Assembly: GCA_047639575.1 (NCBI GenBank)
Contig: JBLIOB010000045.1
Span: forward strand, 1-19,842
Length of the DNA: 19,842 bases
Reading direction: 5' to 3'
Source of the DNA: JBLIOB01 sp047639575
GTDB lineage: Bacteria > Bacteroidota > Bacteroidia > Flavobacteriales_D > Parvicellaceae
How positions within the stretch are numbered: the stretch's first letter is position 1; each line of letters opens with the position of its first letter. The translations under genes were made by a program, and so were the position numbers. The notes beneath the pieces are model-generated. The model had not been told where the DNA came from and did no database searches. It worked only from the letters and a program-made list of their open reading frames with translations. Shown one piece after another: positions 13,415 to 19,842 of this stretch.

Positions 13415-16021
13415 ATGGAAGCTAAATTTTCACCCAGAGTAAAAGATGTAATCACATTTAGTAGAGAAGAAGCATTAAGGCTTGGTCATGACTATATTGG
13501 GGTAGAGCATCTTTTGTTAGGAATAATTAGAGAAGGAGAAGGAGTTGCTGTTAAAATAATGACGGTTAGCGGCATCGATTTAAAAGAGTTAAGACGAGAT
13601 GTCGAGAATTCAGTTAAAGCGGCTACAGGAAAAGCTGTGAACCTTGGTAACATACCCTTAGTTAAACAAGCTGAGAAAGTATTGAAAATCACCTATTTAG
13701 AGGCGAAATTATATAAGAGTAACATGATTGGGACGGAACACTTGTTATTATCCATCTTAAAGGATGAAGATAACATAGCCACTCAATCACTTCAAAAATT
13801 TAATTTGAATTACGATAAAGTGAAAGATGAATTAGAACATATGTCTGCAGACACATATGAAGATTTTAGAGCAGAATTTCCAAGTTCAGCTGACGATGAA
13901 GGCGAAGACGATGGATTCCCTGCAGGTGGCGGAGCCGGTAGCCAAAGAAAATCAGATTCCAAATCCAAAACTCCTGTGCTTGACAACTTTGGTAGAGATT
14001 TAACAAAATTTGCTGAAGACGGAAAATTAGACCCAATCGTTGGTAGAGAAAAGGAAATAGAGAGAGTTTCTCAGATCCTTTCTAGAAGAAAAAAGAATAA
14101 TCCAATTTTAATTGGTGAACCTGGGGTAGGTAAATCTGCCATAGCAGAAGGTTTGGCGTTGAGAATCGTTCAACGAAAAGTTTCTCGAGTTTTATTCAAT
14201 AAAAGAATTGTTTCACTTGATTTAGCGTCACTTGTTGCTGGTACTAAATATAGAGGTCAGTTTGAAGAGAGAATGAAGGCAGTAATGAATGAACTTGAAA
14301 AAGATCGGAACATTATTCTGTTCATTGATGAAATTCACACAATCATTGGCGCTGGCGGTGCATCTGGATCCTTAGATGCTTCCAATATGTTCAAGCCGGC
14401 TCTTGCCAGAGGTGAATTACAAGCAATTGGTGCCACTACGCTTGACGAGTATCGTCAGTATATCGAAAAAGATGGAGCTTTAGAGAGAAGATTTCAAAAA
14501 GTACTGATCGAACCAACGTCAGTTGAAGAGACTGTTGAGATTCTTAACAACATTAAAGACAAGTACGAAGATCATCACAGCGTTAACTATACAGATGAGG
14601 CTATTGAGGCTTGTGTGAAATTAACTGCTAGATATATTCCAGACAGACATCTTCCGGATAAAGCAATTGATGCATTGGATGAGGTTGGATCAAGAGTTCA
14701 TATCACTAATATTAATGTTCCAAAGAACATTATAGAAATTGAAAAGAAAATAGAGGAAGTCAAGGACGAAAAGAATCAAGTTGTAAAATCTCAGCGGTAT
14801 GAAGAAGCTGCTAGATTGAGAGACTCTGAACGTAAGTTAGCAGATGAATTAGATTCAGCTAAAAACAAGTGGGAAGAGGAATCTAAGATTCAAAGAGAAA
14901 TAGTCACCGCAGAACATGTTGCAGAAGTAGTTTCTATGATGTCAGGTATTCCAGTTACTAGAGTAGCAGAAAAGGAAAGTGGACGATTAGTAAAAATGTC
15001 TGAAAACCTTAAAGGAAGTGTTATTGGACAGGATGAAGCAATTAAGAAAGTGGTTAAAGCTATTCAACGAGGTAGAGCTGGACTAAAAGATCCAGACAAG
15101 CCAATCGGTTCATTTATCTTTTTAGGGCCAACAGGAGTTGGTAAAACACAACTATGTAAGGAATTGGCAAAGTTTATGTTCGATTCTGAAGAAGCATTAA
15201 TTAGAATCGACATGTCTGAATACATGGAGAAATTTGCTATTTCAAGATTGATAGGAGCACCTCCTGGATACGTTGGATACGAAGAGGGTGGTCAGCTTAC
15301 AGAAAAAGTAAGAAGACGTCCCTACTCTATTGTTTTACTAGATGAAATAGAAAAAGCACATCCTGATGTTTTCAATCTACTTCTTCAAGCTTTGGATGAT
15401 GGTCAGTTGACTGATAGCCTTGGTAGAAAAGTTGACTTTAGAAACGTTATCATCATCATGACTTCAAATATTGGAGCTAGACAGCTACAAGATTTCGGAA
15501 CCGGTGTTGGATTTGGAACAAAAGCGAAAGAAGATCAGAAAGACGATGAAACGAAAGCAGTTATTCACAATGCTTTAAAGAAAGCATTTGCACCTGAGTT
15601 TTTAAATCGTATTGACGACATGATTTTATTCAATTCTTTAGATAGAGATGATATTCACAAGATCATTGATATTGAACTGGCTAAATTATTTGGACGAGTA
15701 TCCGAACTAGGTTATAATATTGAGCTTTCTGAGAAAGCGAAAGATTTTATAGCAGACAAAGGATTTGATTCTAAGTTTGGAGCTAGACCTCTTAAAAGAG
15801 CTATTCAGAAGTACTTAGAGGATCCATTAGCGGAACATATCATTCAGGCAAACCTGAACGAAGGAGACATTTTGAAAGTTGACCTGAGTAAAGATTTAGA
15901 GATTGAAGTCACAGTGGTAAAGGCTAAAGCTCCTGCTAAGAAGAAACCGAAAGCAGCTGCTAAGGATGAAGAATCAAATGAGCCAACTGATCTAGAAAAA
16001 GGAGATTCAGAAGAGTCTTAG
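13415..16021 (+). CDS. clpC: ATP-dependent Clp protease ATP-binding subunit ClpC
   Basis: The 868-residue product is a class I Clp/Hsp100 unfoldase that feeds substrates to ClpP. Residues 1-145 are the double Clp-N domain. The first AAA+ module has Walker A GEPGVGKSA (234-242), Walker B ILFIDEIHT (301-309) and pore residues KYRG (278-281). A UVR-type coiled segment follows (about 445-480, including RYEEAARLRD), which marks ClpC rather than ClpB or ClpA. The second AAA+ module has Walker A GPTGVGKTQ (571-579), pore loop GYVGYEEGG (618-626) and Walker B IVLLDEIEKAHPDV (639-652). A ClpP-docking loop with VGF lies at 698-700. The tail (836-868) is a Lys/Ala-rich then acidic low-complexity extension. 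The start has a strong GAGGAG Shine-Dalgarno 6 nt upstream, rare in this phylum. A terminator follows at 16041-16074. Confidence 0.97.
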   Translation: MEAKFSPRVKDVITFSREEALRLGHDYIGVEHLLLGIIREGEGVAVKIMTVSGIDLKELRRDVENSVKAATGKAVNLGNIPLVKQAEKVLKITYLEAKLYKSNMIGTEHLLLSILKDEDNIATQSLQKFNLNYDKVKDELEHMSADTYEDFRAEFPSSADDEGEDDGFPAGGGAGSQRKSDSKSKTPVLDNFGRDLTKFAEDGKLDPIVGREKEIERVSQILSRRKKNNPILIGEPGVGKSAIAEGLALRIVQRKVSRVLFNKRIVSLDLASLVAGTKYRGQFEERMKAVMNELEKDRNIILFIDEIHTIIGAGGASGSLDASNMFKPALARGELQAIGATTLDEYRQYIEKDGALERRFQKVLIEPTSVEETVEILNNIKDKYEDHHSVNYTDEAIEACVKLTARYIPDRHLPDKAIDALDEVGSRVHITNINVPKNIIEIEKKIEEVKDEKNQVVKSQRYEEAARLRDSERKLADELDSAKNKWEEESKIQREIVTAEHVAEVVSMMSGIPVTRVAEKESGRLVKMSENLKGSVIGQDEAIKKVVKAIQRGRAGLKDPDKPIGSFIFLGPTGVGKTQLCKELAKFMFDSEEALIRIDMSEYMEKFAISRLIGAPPGYVGYEEGGQLTEKVRRRPYSIVLLDEIEKAHPDVFNLLLQALDDGQLTDSLGRKVDFRNVIIIMTSNIGARQLQDFGTGVGFGTKAKEDQKDDETKAVIHNALKKAFAPEFLNRIDDMILFNSLDRDDIHKIIDIELAKLFGRVSELGYNIELSEKAKDFIADKGFDSKFGARPLKRAIQKYLEDPLAEHIIQANLNEGDILKVDLSKDLEIEVTVVKAKAPAKKKPKAAAKDEESNEPTDLEKGDSEES

Positions 16022-16040
16022 TTTTCAAAACACATTTAAC

Positions 16041-16074
16041 AAAGCGCTGGCCTATTTGGGTTAGCGCTTTTTTT
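16041..16074 (+). terminator. intrinsic terminator of clpC
   Basis: Stem AAAGCGCT / AGCGCTTT (8 bp, loop 14 nt that can pair further through CC/GG) followed by TTTT, 20 bp after the clpC stop. It may also stop the convergent 16082-16729 gene, whose end is 8 bp away. Confidence 0.88.
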
Positions 16075-16081
16075 ATGCCGA

Positions 16082-16729
16082 TTATTTTCTACTTGAAAGG
16101 GATGTTCGAAAGCCAAAACCAACCGCAAACATCTGGTAGTTCCCACTATAGTCAGAATTCTGATATCCGCTAAACTCTGGGATGCACAAATTATCTGGAC
16201 TAAATTCAGACACATAAATACTGTAAGAAAGAGTAAGTCCGAATGACAAATACTCATTAGTGACTAGGTAAAAACCTACGTTGGGCCTAAGGTGCAGTCC
16301 GTTTTGAATATAAAATTTTTTCCCAGTAGCAACAAAGCAAGTTTCGCTGGATGTCAACATGTAACTGTACCCTGCATTCATTGCAAACTCGACATTAAGT
16401 TTTTCAGAAGAAGGAATTGTGTACCCAAACGTTAATGATCCACCCGGAATTTGCATGGTTGCATTGGTTCTTTCTGGTATAGATAAATCGTCAAAAGTGA
16501 AGTAAGCGTGTTCAAATACGAAACCGGCATGAAAACGCTCACCAATAGGGAAATTTAAAGATAGGGCCAGATCAGAAACGCCTCCCATTAATTTTTTAAA
16601 AGCAAAATTAGAAGTGCCATTTGGTAATTGAAAAACTCCTTTAAAAAATGGTTTCGGCTTTTCACTCTTTTGAGATAAAACCGTAAATGGAAGAATAAGA
16701 AAAAGCAATATGGTCAGATGCCTTTTCAA
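16082..16729 (-). CDS. outer-membrane beta-barrel-like secreted protein
   Basis: The 215-residue product has a signal peptide (MKRHLTILLFLILPFTVLSQ) and alternating hydrophobic/polar segments rich in Gly and aromatics (AGFVFEHAYFTF, GSLTFGYTIP, FAMNAGYSYML, LSFGLTLSYSIYV, MFAVGFGFRTSL), as expected for an 8-10-strand barrel. No family is certain. The start is TTG (16727-16729), overlapping the TGA stop of the upstream gene by 2-4 bases (TTGA junction). This is the only start that keeps the signal peptide, and it implies translational coupling to the membrane protein at 16726-17142. Two Cys (SSETCFVATG and DNLCIPEF) could form a disulphide in the loops. Function unknown. Confidence 0.7.
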   Translation of the reverse strand: MKRHLTILLFLILPFTVLSQKSEKPKPFFKGVFQLPNGTSNFAFKKLMGGVSDLALSLNFPIGERFHAGFVFEHAYFTFDDLSIPERTNATMQIPGGSLTFGYTIPSSEKLNVEFAMNAGYSYMLTSSETCFVATGKKFYIQNGLHLRPNVGFYLVTNEYLSFGLTLSYSIYVSEFSPDNLCIPEFSGYQNSDYSGNYQMFAVGFGFRTSLSSRK

Positions 16730-17142
16730 GAAATCACTTTAGCATTATCTATTTTAAAAACTTTAGAGATTTTTTGAAGATCAGTTTTCAGCTGATAAAA
16801 GTAAATCCCATCAGGGATAGATGAAGTATTAAAGGTTATTGGATAGTTTCCTGGTATTTTCTCTTCTTCAACTAGCACTTCTATATCATTTTCATCTTTA
16901 TCAACTATGGAGAACTTCACGTTACATGCTTCACTAAGCATAAACAAGAATTCGATTTCTCCATGCGCTGCTCTATTGTTTACTAATGTATGTAACTCCG
17001 CAAATTTGGAATTAGTATGGCTAAACTTACCAGTAGACAAAACCCTTAGCAAATAACGATACCCAATAAGCAATAAGTAAAGTGCTGTAAGAATAGATAA
17101 GCCGGCAAGTACATTGATTAATATTCTATCCCAATCGATCAT
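16726..17142 (-). CDS. membrane-anchored protein with T9SS type A / FlgD-Ig-like beta domain
   Basis: The 138-residue product has an N-terminal transmembrane helix (about residues 8-33) without a cleavage site, then a short charged linker. Residues 57-131 carry the signature of type A T9SS C-terminal domains and FlgD Ig-like domains: GEIEFLFMLSEACNVKFSIVD (strand pair after the G-x-I-x-F motif), EVLVEEEKIPGNYPITFNTSSIPDGIYFYQL and KVFKI. In sorting-domain proteins this module ends large secreted proteins; here it is nearly the whole protein and follows a membrane anchor. Positively charged residues after the helix (YRYLLRVLSTGK) and none before it except one Arg would favour a cytoplasmic C-terminus, but a periplasmic one is possible. 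It is coupled to the barrel-like gene at 16082-16729. Confidence 0.65.
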   Translation of the reverse strand: MIDWDRILINVLAGLSILTALYLLLIGYRYLLRVLSTGKFSHTNSKFAELHTLVNNRAAHGEIEFLFMLSEACNVKFSIVDKDENDIEVLVEEEKIPGNYPITFNTSSIPDGIYFYQLKTDLQKISKVFKIDNAKVIS

Positions 17143-17322
17143 GCTGCTAAATTAATTCAATTCCTGCTCTTTATGATTTAGATTATAATAAATCTTACAA
17201 AAGAAATCGAACCGGAAAATAAAATCGCTCAATAATGGTCTAAATCTTTCATTCGATTGACTTCCTGCAAAAAAGAATATAATTTAGTTGAGAAATATTC
17301 GTTTATCAAAAAAGACTCAATT

Positions 17323-17826
17323 ATGCACTACTTCATCTACCTGATCAGTTTTCTAGGCGTACTAAGCTGTGGACAACAGTCTGAAACGACTCTTCCTGGG
17401 GCAATAAACATTACATCAAGTACGATTAAAGGAGATTCTACAAAAATCACAACCAATGAATATTGGAAAGATTCTTTAACATCGGAAGAATTTAGAATTC
17501 TACGAGGACATGGAACGGAGAGAGCTTTCACTGGTGAATACTGGGATTTTAAAGGTGATGGAACCTTTGTCTGCAAAGCTTGCACGCTGCCTTTATTTGA
17601 AAGCGACACGAAATATAAAAGCGGAACTGGGTGGCCTAGCTTTTTCAAGCAAATTGGATACAACGTAGAAACTCAATCCGACAATACATCAGGCATGAGT
17701 AGAAACGAAATTCACTGTACAAGATGTAAAGGTCATTTAGGGCATGTTTTTGATGATGGACCGCAACCCACTGGATTGAGATATTGTGTAAATTCGGCAT
17801 CCATAAAGCTGAAAGCAGAAGAATGA
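17323..17826 (+). CDS. msrB: lipoprotein peptide-methionine (R)-S-oxide reductase MsrB
   Basis: This MsrB domain protein reduces methionine-R-sulfoxide in oxidised proteins. Starting at the ATG 17323 gives a 167-residue lipoprotein (signal MHYFIYLISFLGVLSC, Cys16). An upstream TTG at 17257 would add a 22-residue extension that destroys the signal, so I reject it. MsrB motifs are RGHGTERAFTGEYW, zinc pairs CKAC (Cys84, Cys87) and CTRC (Cys132, Cys135), KSGTGWPSFF, GHLGHVFDDGPQPTG, and the catalytic Cys155 in RYCVNSASI. The export signal predicts repair of periplasmic or outer-membrane proteins. Its TGA overlaps the ATG of the Nudix gene by 4 bp (ATGA), indicating an operon. It is divergent from 17142, with 180 bp of shared promoter region. 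Confidence 0.95.
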   Translation: MHYFIYLISFLGVLSCGQQSETTLPGAINITSSTIKGDSTKITTNEYWKDSLTSEEFRILRGHGTERAFTGEYWDFKGDGTFVCKACTLPLFESDTKYKSGTGWPSFFKQIGYNVETQSDNTSGMSRNEIHCTRCKGHLGHVFDDGPQPTGLRYCVNSASIKLKAEE

Positions 17827-18470
17827 CATTTGAAGACTTAACTCATCATTTATCACATCAATTAACAATGGAACTTCCGGGAGCAACAGGACAGGCTGAA
17901 ATGGCCCTTTTGAAACGTCCTGGTCTCGCTCAACTTAAGAAAATGAGGAAGACGCCCAAGCAAAGCGCAGTCATGATCTTATTCTATCCAGTTGATGGAG
18001 TGCCTAATTTCTGCTTAACGCAAAGACCCGAATATAATGGTCCGCACTCTGGACAAATTAGCTTTCCTGGGGGGAAAGTTGAACCTGAAGATCTAAACCT
18101 AGAAGCAACAGCGCTAAGGGAAACACAAGAAGAAGTTGGAGTCAATCCAAATCAAGTGACCGTTTTAGGTCAAGTGACCGAAGTCTATATTCCACCTAGT
18201 AATTTTTTGGTAACACCCTTTGTCGGATACACCGAACAGCTGCCTGAATTCATAATGCAGCCCGAAGAAGTGGTAGAAATACTAAATGTGCCAATCTCTA
18301 CATTACTTGATGAGTCAATTGTTAAATCAAAAGCAATCAAAATGGGACCTGGTGGAATAAAACTAAAGGCTCCTTATTACGACATTCAAAACAAAGTAGT
18401 CTGGGGAGCAACCGCTATTATGCTGGCTGAAGTGAAGCAAATTTTAATTAAATCCGTACACAATACTTAG
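17823..18470 (+). CDS. CoA pyrophosphatase-type Nudix hydrolase (NudL-like)
   Basis: From the ATG 17823 this is a 215-residue cytosolic enzyme. The Nudix core is present: ISFPGGKVEPEDLN followed by TALRETQEEVGV, which contains the REx2EEVG metal-binding helix. The preceding stretch CLTQRPEYNGPHSGQISFPGG is the CoA-specific family motif (LLTxRxxxxxxHxGQxxFPGG), so the likely reaction is hydrolysis of CoA or its derivatives to 3',5'-ADP and phosphopantetheine. The start overlaps the msrB stop by 4 bp; an earlier start inside msrB (17784) is possible in frame but would add 13 residues with no support. The gene is tail-to-tail with the SulP gene, stops separated by 4 bp. Confidence 0.9.
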   Translation: MTFEDLTHHLSHQLTMELPGATGQAEMALLKRPGLAQLKKMRKTPKQSAVMILFYPVDGVPNFCLTQRPEYNGPHSGQISFPGGKVEPEDLNLEATALRETQEEVGVNPNQVTVLGQVTEVYIPPSNFLVTPFVGYTEQLPEFIMQPEEVVEILNVPISTLLDESIVKSKAIKMGPGGIKLKAPYYDIQNKVVWGATAIMLAEVKQILIKSVHNT

Positions 18471-18474
18471 AAAC

Positions 18475-19842
18475 TCATTCTTCTGATTCATCAGAAATTT
18501 CGACTTTCGCTTCCTTTTCCTCAAACTTATATCTAATGTGTTTTAAGCAATGTTTGAAAAATGGAAAGAAATGATCCTCGTCAACTAAGTTCCCTGGAAT
18601 CTTAACCTTTTCAAGTTGAGTGTAAATTGCATCATTTGCTCCTGTGATATAAAGGTCTACTCCTTTATCGTGAAGTTCATGAATTGCTTCTTCTAATACT
18701 ATTAAACCCGTCTCATCCATGAACGGAACTCGCTTCATGTCAATTATTAATGCTTCGTATTTATCAATAGCGCGCATTTGCTCTCGGAATTGGTCTGCAA
18801 ACCCAAAGAACATCGGACCATCTAGGATTTTTACAAATACCCTATCCCCCATTGCTTTAGGAATTCGAGGATCTTTAGAGAATTCTTTAAGCTCTCCATC
18901 CTTGTTCATATCGTCCATCACATCGGCCATCTTCTTCATGAAGGAAACGGTGGCTATTAATGCACCAACTGCAACAGCGTCTAACAACGTATCAAACACT
19001 GTAATAACCAGCGTTAAAAGAAGAATAAATGCATCTACTCTTGGAACTTTTGGTAAAAGTCGCAATCCTTTAACATCGACAATACCGATACCAATTGTCA
19101 ATAATATTCCTGCAAGTACTGCCTTAGGAATGTACATTACATAAGGCCCCATTGTCATTATTACTACAACCAAAATAACTCCTTTCGTTATTCCAGAGAG
19201 ATTAGTCCTACCCCCTGATTTAATATTGATTACCGTTCCAGTGGTAGAACCTGCGCCAGGAAACCCACCGAATAAAGCAGCAACAAAATTTCCAAGACCT
19301 TGACCAATTAATTCTCTATTTCCCTTATGTTTTGTTTTCGTTAAACTGTCAGCAACAACAGAAGTCAGCAGTGTGTCAATGGTACCTAGGGCAGCAAGAG
19401 TAACTGCCAATCCTAAACATTGAACGAAAATATCCCAGCTAAAATGTTCAAAAACATCAAGTTTTGGCATCGGAACTTCACTTTCAAATGATGAAATCGT
19501 TGTTACTGAACTGAAATCGGCAATATTACTTAAAATCAAATAGGATACTGTACCTACAACTAGTGCCATTAGTATGGCCGGAACTTTTTTCGTGATAAAC
19601 GGGAATAAGTATATAGTTGCAACGGTAATACCACCCAGCAGAAGCGACTGAAAGTTTAACCCTTTTATAGGATCCATTATGCCGCCCATAATGTTTATTG
19701 CTCCTTTAGGTGAATCATACCCCATTAGCGGGTACAGTTGAAGCAAAATAATAATTACTCCAATTCCACCCATAAATCCAGATACTACAGGAAAAGGAAT
19801 GTACTTGATATACTGAGCAATGTTTAAGAACCCAAAAATTAT
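18475..19842 (-). CDS. SulP/SLC26 family anion transporter with STAS domain (5' end outside window)
   Basis: The visible part encodes 455 residues and is still open at the window edge; the first codons read IIFGFLNIAQYIKYIPFPVV, then SGFMGG, a SulP core motif that lies well inside family members. The internal ATG at 19771-19773 is therefore not the true start. Several hydrophobic helices follow, including GFPGAGSTTGTVINIKSGG and AVLAGILLTIGIGIVD, typical of SulP permeases. The last 120 residues form a STAS domain (RVFVKILDGPMFFGFADQF, ALIIDMKRVPFMDETGLIVL) ending in an acidic tail. Members move sulfate, bicarbonate or other anions across the inner membrane, usually with H+ or Na+; the substrate here cannot be told. 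It is convergent with the Nudix gene, 4 bp apart. Confidence 0.93.
   Translation of the reverse strand: MIFGFLNIAQYIKYIPFPVVSGFMGGIGVIIILLQLYPLMGYDSPKGAINIMGGIMDPIKGLNFQSLLLGGITVATIYLFPFITKKVPAILMALVVGTVSYLILSNIADFSSVTTISSFESEVPMPKLDVFEHFSWDIFVQCLGLAVTLAALGTIDTLLTSVVADSLTKTKHKGNRELIGQGLGNFVAALFGGFPGAGSTTGTVINIKSGGRTNLSGITKGVILVVVIMTMGPYVMYIPKAVLAGILLTIGIGIVDVKGLRLLPKVPRVDAFILLLTLVITVFDTLLDAVAVGALIATVSFMKKMADVMDDMNKDGELKEFSKDPRIPKAMGDRVFVKILDGPMFFGFADQFREQMRAIDKYEALIIDMKRVPFMDETGLIVLEEAIHELHDKGVDLYITGANDAIYTQLEKVKIPGNLVDEDHFFPFFKHCLKHIRYKFEEKEAKVEISDESEE

Noticed and set aside
17337..17663. Minus-strand ORF of 108 codons opposite msrB
   Set aside because: The plus strand encodes a complete MsrB with all zinc and catalytic residues.
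18719..19144. Plus-strand ORF of 141 codons opposite the SulP gene
   Set aside because: The minus strand gives an unmistakable SulP/STAS protein; the plus frame is low-complexity Ser/Ile/Asn.
1..19842. tRNA, rRNA, phage, toxin-antitoxin or defence genes
   Set aside because: None was recognised on either strand; the accessory tract at 1-1906 has unknown secreted proteins but no defence-type domains.

Overview
The window looks like chromosomal DNA from a member of the Bacteroidota, most likely the Flavobacteriia or a close marine relative. The evidence is AT-rich sequence, a secreted giant with SprB-type repeats and a type IX secretion (T9SS) type B sorting domain, many small lipoproteins and signal-peptide proteins of unknown function, Bacteroidota-style -7 elements (TAnnTTTG) and mostly weak Shine-Dalgarno sequences. 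I cannot fix the genus from the sequence.

Layout. Positions 1-1906 (all minus strand) form an accessory tract. It starts with the 5' end of an IS3-family element cut by the window edge, which appears to have truncated a small gene. Four small genes of unknown function follow; two of them are secreted proteins sharing a C-terminal domain. A 395-bp gap leads to a 963-residue T9SS adhesin-like protein (2302-5193), tail-to-tail with an OmpA-like peptidoglycan-binding protein. Next come a 400-bp region with no convincing gene, a small lipoprotein cytochrome-like protein with an expanded haem motif, a bidirectional terminator and a DUF5011-type lipoprotein.

Positions 7476-10223 hold a TerB/J-domain co-chaperone-like protein, a CHMI-type tautomerase paired with a tiny membrane-anchored coiled-coil protein, and a periplasmic TPR protein. 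The housekeeping core is divergent gyrA (minus) and clpC (plus), sharing a 272-bp promoter region. gyrA ends in an unusually long palindromic element built from AAAGAC/GTCTTT units. clpC is followed by a clear intrinsic terminator.

Positions 16082-17142 (minus) are a translationally coupled pair: a membrane-anchored protein with a domain resembling T9SS type A/FlgD-like sorting domains, and an outer-membrane barrel-like protein starting with TTG. On the plus strand a lipoprotein MsrB overlaps a CoA-pyrophosphatase-type Nudix hydrolase by 4 bp. The window ends inside a SulP/SLC26 anion transporter with a STAS domain.

No CRISPR array, tRNA, rRNA, phage module or recognisable defence system was seen. 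The window is mostly ordinary bacteroidotal chromosome. The items most worth a second look are the membrane-anchored sorting-domain-like protein, the C-X9-CH cytochrome-like lipoprotein, the shared FCV...GCLP domain of the two adjacent secreted proteins, and the palindrome after gyrA.
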